In this document: positions 56,987-64,000 of the stretch, piece by piece | Position numbering within the stretch: the stretch's first letter is position 1 | Layout: each line of letters opens with the position of its first letter | Translations under genes and position numbers: made by a program | Notes under the pieces: generated by a model | Databases searched by the model: none | Told to the model about the DNA's origin: nothing | What the model saw: only the letters and a program-made list of their open reading frames with translations | NCBI RefSeq assembly: GCF_001999305.1 | Contig: NZ_MLHQ01000011.1 | Span: 124,001-188,000 of the forward strand | Source: Rodentibacter myodis | GTDB taxonomy: Bacteria; Pseudomonadota; Gammaproteobacteria; Enterobacterales; Pasteurellaceae | DNA length: 64,000 bases | Reading direction: 5' to 3'

Positions 56987-59257
56987 ATGAACAAAAGCTT
57001 AATGGTAACCAAGCGTGACGGCACGCAAGAACAAATTAACCTCGATAAAATTCACCGTGTGATCACGTGGGCGGCGGAAGGATTAGACAATGTTTCCGTT
57101 TCTCAAGTGGAATTGCGATCACACATTCAATTTTACGAAGGTATTCGCACTTCTGATATTCACGAAACAATTATTAAGGCTGCTGCAGATTTAATCAGCA
57201 AAGATTCGCCTGATTATCAATATCTTGCTGCCCGCTTGGCAATTTTCCATTTGCGTAAAAAAGCCTATGGACATTTTGATCCCCCTCGTTTGTATGAACA
57301 CGTGAAAAAACTCGTACGTATGGGGAAATATGATCACGCTCTCTTAGATGATTACACCCGAGAAGAATGGGATGAAATGGATAGTTTTATCGATCACTGG
57401 CGTGATATGACTTTCTCTTATGCGGCGGTAAAACAGCTTGAAGGGAAATATTTGGTGCAAAACCGTGTTACCGGTGAAATCTACGAATCGGCACAGTTCC
57501 TTTACTTATTAGTGGCAGCGAGCCTATTTTCAAAATATCCGGCAGAAACCCGTTTGGATTATGTAAAACGTTTTTATGATGCAACGTCCACCTTTAAAAT
57601 TTCACTACCAACACCGATTATGGCGGGAGTTCGCACCCCAACCCGTCAATTCAGCTCTTGCGTATTGATCGAATGTGGCGACAGCTTGGACTCTATCAAT
57701 GCGACGGCTTCCGCTATTGTGAAATATGTCTCACAACGTGCCGGAATCGGCGTGAATGCCGGTGCAATTCGTGCATTAGGCAGTGAAATTCGTGGTGGCG
57801 AAGCCTTCCACACCGGCTGTATTCCGTTCTATAAATACTTCCAAACCGCGGTGAAGTCCTGTTCACAAGGCGGTGTGCGTGGCGGTGCGGCAACGGTTTA
57901 CTATCCGTTATGGCACTTAGAATCCGAAAGCCTACTTGTGTTAAAAAACAACCGTGGTGTGGAAGATAACCGTGTTCGCCATATGGACTACGGGGTGCAA
58001 CTAAACAAATTAATGTATCAACGCTTAATTAAAGGCGGTGATATTACCTTATTTAGTCCTTCAGACGTACCGGGACTTTATGAAGCATTCTTTGCCGATC
58101 AAGACAAATTTGAAGAACTTTATACAAAATACGAACAAGATCCGAATATTCGTAAACGCACTGTAAAAGCGGTAGAACTTTTCTCATTATTAATGCAAGA
58201 GCGCGCTTCAACCGGTCGTATTTATATTCAAAACGTGGATCACTGTAACACTCACTCACCATTTGATCCTACCGTTGCACCGGTTCGTCAATCTAATCTC
58301 TGTTTAGAAATTGCCTTACCAACCAAACCATTAAGCCATATTCACGATGAAAATGGCGAAATTGCGCTTTGTACCCTTTCAGCATTCAACTTAGGCAAAC
58401 TGGAAAATCTTGATGAATTGGAAGAATTGGCGGATCTTGCCGTGCGCGCATTAGATGCCTTATTGGACTACCAAGACTACCCAATTCTTGCAGCAAAACG
58501 CAGTTCTCTTGCCCGCCGTTCACTTGGTATTGGCGTGATTAACTATGCTTATTATTTGGCGAAACACGGTTTGCGTTATTCTGACGGCAGTGCAAATGAC
58601 TTAACCCACCGCACTTTTGAAGCCATTCAATATTACCTATTGAAAGCCTCAATGAATTTGGCGAAAGAGCAGGGAGCGTGTGAATACTTCAATCAAACCA
58701 CCTATGCACAAGGCATTTTGCCAATTGATACCTATAAAAAAGATATTGATACGCTCACACAAGAACCGTTGCATTATGATTGGGAAAGCCTGCGTAAAGA
58801 CATTCAAGAATTCGGCTTACGTAATTCAACCCTCACTGCATTAATGCCATCGGAAACATCATCGCAAATTTCTAATGCCACAAACGGTATTGAGCCACCG
58901 CGTGGCCACGTTAGTGTAAAAGCCTCAAAAGACGGTATCTTAAAACAAGTAGTGCCGGATTATGAAAACTTGAGCGAAAACTATGAATTACTTTGGGATA
59001 TTCCAAATAACGATGGCTACTTACATCTCGTTGGGATTATGCAAAAATTTGTGGATCAAGCGATTTCAGCCAATACCAACTACGATCCAAAACGCTTTGA
59101 AGGCGATAAAGTACCAATGAAAGTGCTATTAAAAGATTTGCTTACCGCTTACAAATACGGCTTAAAAACCCTCTACTACCAAAACACTCGTGATGGTGCA
59201 GAAGATGCTCAAGAAGATCTGGATGACGGTTGTGCAGGTGGGGCGTGTAAAATTTAA
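56987..59257 (+). CDS. nrdA: Class Ia ribonucleotide reductase, alpha subunit
   Basis: Reduces ribonucleoside diphosphates with NrdB. An N-terminal ATP-cone (about residues 5-95, VTKRDGTQEQINLDKIHRVI) carries allosteric control; the core has FSSCVLIECGDS, NLCLEIALPTKP (active-site Cys) and ALMPSETSSQISNATNGIEP; the C-terminal CAGGAC pair relays electrons from thioredoxin or glutaredoxin. The ATG at 56987 gives 756 residues (E. coli 761); the open extension to 56891 is not coding because it covers both NrdR boxes. nrdB is displaced downstream by an inserted gene. Confidence 0.97.
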   Translation: MNKSLMVTKRDGTQEQINLDKIHRVITWAAEGLDNVSVSQVELRSHIQFYEGIRTSDIHETIIKAAADLISKDSPDYQYLAARLAIFHLRKKAYGHFDPPRLYEHVKKLVRMGKYDHALLDDYTREEWDEMDSFIDHWRDMTFSYAAVKQLEGKYLVQNRVTGEIYESAQFLYLLVAASLFSKYPAETRLDYVKRFYDATSTFKISLPTPIMAGVRTPTRQFSSCVLIECGDSLDSINATASAIVKYVSQRAGIGVNAGAIRALGSEIRGGEAFHTGCIPFYKYFQTAVKSCSQGGVRGGAATVYYPLWHLESESLLVLKNNRGVEDNRVRHMDYGVQLNKLMYQRLIKGGDITLFSPSDVPGLYEAFFADQDKFEELYTKYEQDPNIRKRTVKAVELFSLLMQERASTGRIYIQNVDHCNTHSPFDPTVAPVRQSNLCLEIALPTKPLSHIHDENGEIALCTLSAFNLGKLENLDELEELADLAVRALDALLDYQDYPILAAKRSSLARRSLGIGVINYAYYLAKHGLRYSDGSANDLTHRTFEAIQYYLLKASMNLAKEQGACEYFNQTTYAQGILPIDTYKKDIDTLTQEPLHYDWESLRKDIQEFGLRNSTLTALMPSETSSQISNATNGIEPPRGHVSVKASKDGILKQVVPDYENLSENYELLWDIPNNDGYLHLVGIMQKFVDQAISANTNYDPKRFEGDKVPMKVLLKDLLTAYKYGLKTLYYQNTRDGAEDAQEDLDDGCAGGACKI

Positions 59258-59321
59258 ATGTGGTAATACGTTAAAAAACGTCTTTAAAATCTAACCGCAC
59301 TTTTTGTTAAGGAAAATTAAT

Positions 59322-60173
59322 ATGCCAGAACCAATATCATCAATAAAAACTGCAACTGAAATAGTAAAACCTGATAGTGCTAGTGAGATATTAGCGTTGC
59401 AAAATAGTTCTGATATTAGACTGCAAAATGCAGGTAACTATGAAGCAGATACAAAAGAAAAAATTGCAGAAACGAAAAACTTTCTCGCTACAATAGCTCA
59501 CGGGGGATTAGTTGTTCCATTAAAAAAAATAGGTGGAGCGGTAGTTAAAATAGCAGAAAGTTTCTCACTTTATTCCGACAAAACTAAAAACTCTATCAAT
59601 AAAAAAATTGAACATCTAAAAAGCCAAGGTATTCTTGCTGGAGAGATTTCATCAATCCCAGCTTTTGCAGATATTGCAGAAAGGTTAGTTTATTTAGATG
59701 AAGAGCCTGATTTAAAGCAAATGTTTGAAAATTTACTTACTAGTACAGTGGATTTAACTAAAAATGGCATAAATCATCCAGCGTATGTTGAAGTTCTAAA
59801 ACAAATTAGTAATCAGGAAGCACACAATCTTAAGTTAATATTTACCCATTCACCGAATTCAATGGCTATATGTAACCTTGGATTTAAACATAATGGTGGA
59901 ACAATTCCTCTATTAAAATATTGTTTACCAATTCCATTTTCAGAAATCCCAGCTCAAGCATTAGAGAACTGGGAAAGATTGAAACTAATAGAAATTATAA
60001 TAGATTTAGAGTGGGTCACTGATGATGACGCGTATAAGTACATACAAGATATACTAACTGTACTAGGAAAAGAAAATGCCTCTTATACAGAACATGTAGA
60101 AATAAGAAAAGGTGTTTTAAGATTTACTGAATTTGGCAAAAATTTTGCTAAAGCTACTGGCATAATAGAATAG
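59322..60173 (+). CDS. Abi-alpha (DUF4393) family protein, candidate phage-defence gene
   Basis: A 283-residue protein inserted between nrdA and nrdB. Its centre, [20 protein letters not shown], then [11 protein letters not shown] and [19 protein letters not shown], matches the DUF4393/Abi-alpha family, associated with abortive infection in other bacteria. A hydrophobic stretch near residues 58-76 ([20 protein letters not shown]) could contact membrane; no enzyme motif is visible. It is markedly more AT-rich than the nrd genes, contains no USS, and stands in an operon that is normally nrdA-nrdB, all signs of recent acquisition. The frame is intact with AAGGA before ATG 59322, and it should be transcribed under NrdR control. 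Defence function is inferred from the family, not shown. Confidence 0.72.
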   Translation: MPEPISSIKTATEIVKPDSASEILALQNSSDIRLQNAGNYEADTKEKIAETKNFLATIAHGGLVVPLKKIGGAVVKIAESFSLYSDKTKNSINKKIEHLKSQGILAGEISSIPAFADIAERLVYLDEEPDLKQMFENLLTSTVDLTKNGINHPAYVEVLKQISNQEAHNLKLIFTHSPNSMAICNLGFKHNGGTIPLLKYCLPIPFSEIPAQALENWERLKLIEIIIDLEWVTDDDAYKYIQDILTVLGKENASYTEHVEIRKGVLRFTEFGKNFAKATGIIE

Positions 60174-60183
60174 GAAAACAAAA

Positions 60184-61314
60184 ATGGCATACACCACTTT
60201 CTCACAAACAAAAAACGACCAACTTAAAGAGCCAATGTTCTTTGGTCAAAATGTAAACGTTGCACGTTACGATCAACAAAAATATGAAACTTTCGAGAAA
60301 TTAATCGAAAAACAACTTTCTTTCTTCTGGCGTCCGGAAGAAGTGGATGTGTCGCAAGATCGCATTGACTACGCCGCCTTGCCGGAACACGAAAAACATA
60401 TTTTTATCAGTAACTTAAAATATCAAACGTTATTGGATTCCATTCAAGGTAGAAGCCCGAATGTGGCGTTATTACCTTTGGTTTCCATTCCTGAATTAGA
60501 AACTTGGATCGAAACTTGGACATTCTCGGAAACCATTCACAGTCGTTCTTACACGCATATTATTCGTAATATTGTGAACGATCCGTCTATCGTTTTTGAT
60601 GATATTGTGACAAACGAAGAAATTATTAAACGTGCAAAAGATATTTCTTCTTACTACGATGATTTGATTCGTGACAGTCAACTTTACGGCTTATACGGCG
60701 AAGGCACTTACACTGTGGATGGTAAAGAATGTGTTGTTACCCTACGCAATTTGAAAAAACAATTATACCTTTGCTTAATGAGCGTCAACGCTTTGGAAGC
60801 GATTCGTTTCTATGTGTCTTTCGCTTGCTCCTTTGCTTTCGCAGAACGGAAATTAATGGAAGGGAATGCGAAAATCATCAAATTTATTGCTCGTGATGAA
60901 GCTCTGCATTTAACCGGTACACAGCACATTCTAAACATTATGGCAGCCGGTCAGGATGATCCTGAAATGGCGGAAATTGCAGAAGAATGTAAACAAGAAG
61001 CCTATGATTTATTTGTCGCCGCGGCAGAACAGGAAAAAGAATGGGCGGATTATTTGTTCAAAGACGGTTCGATGATCGGCTTAAACAGAGATATTTTGGT
61101 GCAATATGTGGAATATATCACCAATATCCGTATGCAGGCGGTGGGCTTACCGTTACCATTCCAAGCCCGTTCCAACCCGATTCCTTGGATCAATGCGTGG
61201 CTTGTTTCCGACAATGTTCAGGTTGCACCGCAAGAAGTGGAAGTGAGTTCTTACCTTGTTGGTCAAATTGATTCTAAAGTGGATACCAAGGATTTTGGTG
61301 ATTTTGATCTTTAA
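60184..61314 (+). CDS. nrdB: Class Ia ribonucleotide reductase, beta subunit
   Basis: Supplies the tyrosyl radical to NrdA. Iron ligands and radical site are in place counting the initial Met: Asp85, Glu116, His119 and Tyr123, with the second half of the site in [15 protein letters not shown]. 376 residues, as in E. coli. It begins ten bases after the inserted Abi-alpha gene, with AGGAAAAC as ribosome site. Confidence 0.97.
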   Translation: MAYTTFSQTKNDQLKEPMFFGQNVNVARYDQQKYETFEKLIEKQLSFFWRPEEVDVSQDRIDYAALPEHEKHIFISNLKYQTLLDSIQGRSPNVALLPLVSIPELETWIETWTFSETIHSRSYTHIIRNIVNDPSIVFDDIVTNEEIIKRAKDISSYYDDLIRDSQLYGLYGEGTYTVDGKECVVTLRNLKKQLYLCLMSVNALEAIRFYVSFACSFAFAERKLMEGNAKIIKFIARDEALHLTGTQHILNIMAAGQDDPEMAEIAEECKQEAYDLFVAAAEQEKEWADYLFKDGSMIGLNRDILVQYVEYITNIRMQAVGLPLPFQARSNPIPWINAWLVSDNVQVAPQEVEVSSYLVGQIDSKVDTKDFGDFDL

Positions 61315-61353
61315 TTAAACAATACTTTCTTCCCTACGGAAGTATCAAAACCA

Positions 61354-61412
61354 GAAAGTGCGGTCATTTTTTCTGCTGTTTTAATGCAACAAAAAATTTC
61401 ACCGCACTTTTT
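61354..61412 (+). terminator. Imperfect inverted USS pair after nrdB
   Basis: AAAGTGCGGT (about 61355) and ACCGCACTTT (about 61401) are inverted about 35 bases apart and end in T-rich sequence; pairing between the cores continues only partly. Probably the nrd operon terminator. Confidence 0.6.
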
Positions 61413-61425
61413 ATTGTTCAAATAA

Positions 61426-61441
61426 TTTGAACTTTGTCACA
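61426..61441 (+). promoter_or_regulatory. Predicted CRP site upstream of the DASS transporter
   Basis: TTTGAACTTTGTCACA matches TGTGA-N6-TCACA at 9 of 10 positions, 69 bases before the start. CRP control would suit a carboxylate transporter. Confidence 0.4.
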
Positions 61442-61509
61442 AATTTATTAAAAAACCATTTCCAAAAAGTTTGATAAATGATAAGAAGGAACCCTTTAGG
61501 GAGTATTCT

Positions 61510-62892
61510 ATGCAACATCAAACAACCTTTCTCAAATATAAAAGTTTTATTATTCTCGCATTAGACTTTCTTTTAATGCTCGTACTCATCAAAATTCTAC
61601 CTTTTTCTTCACAAGAAAATCGTGGTTTGGCGTTACTAATTTTTATCGGTATTTTATGGCTCACAGAAGCCTTTAATATTACGGTAACCTCATTAATGGT
61701 ACCGGTGCTAGCAATCGGTTTGGGATTAATTAACACACAAAAAGCCCTTGCCCCTTTTTCCACGCCTATCATTTATATGTTCTTTGGTGGATTTGTGGTA
61801 GCAGCGGTGTTACAAATTCAAAATCTCGATAAAATCATTGCAAACTACATCGTTCGCCTTGCCAAAGGTAATTTAAAACTGTCCATTGCCTATTTATTTG
61901 GCGTCACCACTTTTCTTTCAATGTGGATCAACAACACCGCAATCGCCGCAATGATGTTACCGCTCACGATTGGAATGTTAAAAGGCATTAATAGTGAAAA
62001 AAACTACCGCCTTTACGCTTTTGTCTTATTGGGTATGGCATTTAGCTCAAGTATCGGCGGTATTGGCACACTGGTAGGCAGTGCGCCAAATGCCATTCTC
62101 GCCTCACAAATTCAAGTTACCTTCACGGAATGGCTTGGTTATGGCTTTCCTGTGATGGTGCTATTACTGCCATCAATGATCTTCGCGTTATGGGTGGTAC
62201 TCCGTCCAAACTTCAATATCGACTTCACACCAACCATTGAAAAAGTGAGTTTTAACCGAAAAAATATCATCACTTTAGCCATTTTTATCACAATGGCATT
62301 GCTCTTGCTTTGCAGTTCTTTAATTAACCCTTGGCTAACGGCATTCCTTGAATTACCGAAAAAAATTGAAAATTTTGATACCGTCATTGCGCTTTGTGTG
62401 GTGATCGTCATTTGTATTTCCGGCGTAGCAAGTTGGAAAGAAATTCAAGATCGTGTGGAATGGGGCGTGTTAGTGCTGTTTGGTGGCGGTTTAACGCTAA
62501 GTATTGTGATGAAAGATTCCGGTGCAAGTAAAATTATGGCAGATAGCATTGTGTCTTTTGTTCAAACCAAACCACTTTGGATACTTTGCTTTGTACTTAC
62601 TGCGTTTATTATTTTTCTCACCGAGTTTACCTCCAACACCGCTAGTGCCGCATTAATTATGCCGATTGTAATTTCGGTTGCACAATCAATGAATTTACCG
62701 CCTATCGCCCTTGCCGGCATTATTGCCTGCGGTGCAAGCTGCGCCTTTATGCTACCCATTGCCACGCCACCTAATGCGATTGCGTTTGCTACGGGTCACG
62801 TAAAACAAATTGATATGGCAAAAGTAGGATTTATTCTAAATTTATTTTGTATTGCCATTATCGGTGGCTCTGCCTATTTCCTTTGGATGTAA
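61510..62892 (+). CDS. DASS/SLC13-family sodium-coupled dicarboxylate/anion transporter
   Basis: A 460-residue membrane protein with about eleven to twelve helices. The family has two inverted repeats each with an SNT-like signature for sodium and carboxylate: here WINNTAIAAMMLP near residue 137 and TSNTASAALIMPI near 378; IGGIGTLVGSAPNAI and ATPPNAIAFATG are also diagnostic. Likely substrates are succinate, fumarate, malate or related acids; it cannot be narrowed. I chose ATG 61510 because AGGGAG precedes it; the frame is open to 61471. Confidence 0.88.
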   Translation: MQHQTTFLKYKSFIILALDFLLMLVLIKILPFSSQENRGLALLIFIGILWLTEAFNITVTSLMVPVLAIGLGLINTQKALAPFSTPIIYMFFGGFVVAAVLQIQNLDKIIANYIVRLAKGNLKLSIAYLFGVTTFLSMWINNTAIAAMMLPLTIGMLKGINSEKNYRLYAFVLLGMAFSSSIGGIGTLVGSAPNAILASQIQVTFTEWLGYGFPVMVLLLPSMIFALWVVLRPNFNIDFTPTIEKVSFNRKNIITLAIFITMALLLLCSSLINPWLTAFLELPKKIENFDTVIALCVVIVICISGVASWKEIQDRVEWGVLVLFGGGLTLSIVMKDSGASKIMADSIVSFVQTKPLWILCFVLTAFIIFLTEFTSNTASAALIMPIVISVAQSMNLPPIALAGIIACGASCAFMLPIATPPNAIAFATGHVKQIDMAKVGFILNLFCIAIIGGSAYFLWM

Positions 62893-62910
62893 GCGCAACA
62901 AAATGCCATA

Positions 62911-62947
62911 AAAAACGACCGCACTTCAAAAAAGTGCGGTCGTTTTT
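62911..62947. terminator. Bidirectional terminator from a perfect inverted USS pair
   Basis: AAAAACGACCGCACTT (62911-62926) and AAGTGCGGTCGTTTTT (62932-62947) are perfectly complementary with a 5-base loop, flanked by A and T runs, between the convergent transporter and folE. Confidence 0.92.
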
Positions 62948-62958
62948 CTTTGTATTTT

Positions 62959-63615
62959 TTACTTTTGAACCGTTGCTAAAAATTCTTTACGGGTATCACG
63001 ATCTTCTAAGAAAACCCCGCCATAAGCGGAAGTCACGGTATAACTGTGCGTGTCTTTAATGCCCCGAGCCTTCACGCAAAAATGTGTGGCTTTCACATAC
63101 ACCGCCACATCATCGGTTTCTAAAATAGTTTGAAATGCCGTAAGGAGTTGTTCTGTTAAGCGTTCTTGCACCTGAGGACGTTGTGCGAAAAAAGAAACAA
63201 TACGGTTAATTTTAGAAAGCCCAATCACCCAATCTTTTGGGTAGTATGCCACACAGACTTTGCCATCAATGGTGACAAAATGATGTTCACAGGTGCTGGT
63301 AAGCGTAATATCATTAACTTGCACCATTTCGCTGACTTTCATTTGATTTTTGATCTTGGTCATTTTGGGGAAATTGGCATAATCCATTCCACTAAAAATT
63401 TCATCAATAAACATTTTCGCCAAGCGATTCGGTGTTTCTTCCAGACTATCATCACGCAAATCCAACCCGATCAATTTCATCACCTCGTGCATATGTTTTG
63501 CAATATCGGCACGGCGGGCATTTTTATCTTGTGCGGGATCAATCATCGGTGTTTCAATGCCCTTTGCAATTAAGGCATTACGCACACTCAGTGCATCAGG
63601 TGAAATTTCGTTCAT
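62959..63615 (-). CDS. folE: GTP cyclohydrolase I
   Basis: Converts GTP to dihydroneopterin triphosphate, the first step of folate synthesis. The zinc site is formed by [14 protein letters not shown] (Cys and His) and [15 protein letters not shown] (second Cys). 218 residues, close to E. coli FolE (222). It is divergent from moeA. Confidence 0.96.
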   Translation of the reverse strand: MNEISPDALSVRNALIAKGIETPMIDPAQDKNARRADIAKHMHEVMKLIGLDLRDDSLEETPNRLAKMFIDEIFSGMDYANFPKMTKIKNQMKVSEMVQVNDITLTSTCEHHFVTIDGKVCVAYYPKDWVIGLSKINRIVSFFAQRPQVQERLTEQLLTAFQTILETDDVAVYVKATHFCVKARGIKDTHSYTVTSAYGGVFLEDRDTRKEFLATVQK

Positions 63616-63764
63616 AACAGTCTTTCCTCAAAAATGAGGCGGTATTTTAGCAAAGGATAATCAGATCGTAAAATGAGAAAAATGACCAAGCAGAATGAAA
63701 TCTTTCGTTTTTTAACCTTTCGGACTACAATACCCCACAAATTTTCTCAGAATAAGGATTTTCA

Positions 63765-64000
63765 ATGCTCACCCTCGATCAAGCCCGCACACAAATGCTT
63801 GAACAGCTCCCCTTTCCAACCCAAGTCGAAATACTCAATTTGCAAAATGCCGCCAATCGTATTTGTGCCGAAGAGGTAATTTCGCCAATTAATGTTCCCT
63901 CTTTTGATAATTCGGCAATGGATGGTTACGCCGTGCGACTTGCTGATTTGCAACAATCCCTCACCCTTTCCGTGGCGGGAAAATCCTTTGCAGGCAATCC
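63765..64000 (+). CDS. moeA: Molybdopterin molybdenumtransferase MoeA, N-terminal 78 residues (cut by window)
   Basis: Inserts molybdate into adenylated molybdopterin. The visible part starts MLTLDQARTQMLEQL and contains VPSFDNSAMDGYAVR, the MoeA signature. AAGGA lies before ATG 63765. The gene continues beyond the right edge; in E. coli moeB follows. Confidence 0.93.
   Translation, partial: MLTLDQARTQMLEQLPFPTQVEILNLQNAANRICAEEVISPINVPSFDNSAMDGYAVRLADLQQSLTLSVAGKSFAGN

Overview
The window is chromosomal DNA of a Pasteurellaceae bacterium. The 9-base core AAGTGCGGT/ACCGCACTT, the Haemophilus influenzae-type DNA uptake signal (USS), occurs about fifty times by eye, and most proteins look like those of Haemophilus/Aggregatibacter. 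The USS type places it in the Haemophilus-Aggregatibacter-Pasteurella-Mannheimia subclade; I cannot name a species. Most of the window is ordinary core genome. No rRNA, tRNA or CRISPR array was seen.

Layout. 1-11.9 kb: rpsA (partial), cmk, mtnN, a DsbA-like periplasmic protein, recJ and dsbC on the minus strand; prfB (with its programmed +1 frameshift), lysS and a BASS-family transporter on the plus strand; then divergent sppA and ydjA. 11.9-14.6 kb is a graveyard of foreign DNA: remnants of a Mu-like phage module (a Com-like zinc-finger gene and two DNA methyltransferase genes), joined directly to remnants of type I-C cas1 and cas4 on the opposite strand. 14.7-25.2 kb: metX with a MetJ-like operator, a sanA-like gene, lysC, a Wzz-like gene, purA, a DUF484 gene, and a pxpB-pxpC-pxpA 5-oxoprolinase operon ending in an NRAMP-like permease. 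25.4-32.9 kb: fbp, a 134-bp tandem repeat array, lptG/lptF, pepA, a SAM methyltransferase and mltB.

33-39.5 kb is a surface-polysaccharide locus: two GT2 glycosyltransferases, a Wzy-like polymerase and a GT25 enzyme on the minus strand, with a Wzx flippase and a pyruvyl-transferase-family protein divergent from them. A yefM-yoeB toxin-antitoxin pair follows. 40-56.7 kb: elyC-like, pgi-alr-dnaB, pepT, potABC plus potD, tldD, rsmI, lpoA-yraN-diaA-dolP (the E. coli gene order). 56.8-64 kb: nrdA and nrdB, preceded by two NrdR boxes and split by an inserted Abi-alpha (DUF4393) gene, then a DASS/SLC13 carboxylate transporter, folE and the start of moeA.

Most unusual signals: (i) fossil type I-C cas4/cas1 fused to a phage methyltransferase fragment; (ii) an intact, AT-rich, USS-free candidate abortive-infection gene lodged inside the nrdAB operon; (iii) a Com/methyltransferase remnant whose start codon lies in a hairpin, as expected for Com-type translational control; (iv) a dispersed, locally amplified repeat made of paired palindromes; (v) inverted USS pairs serving as terminators.
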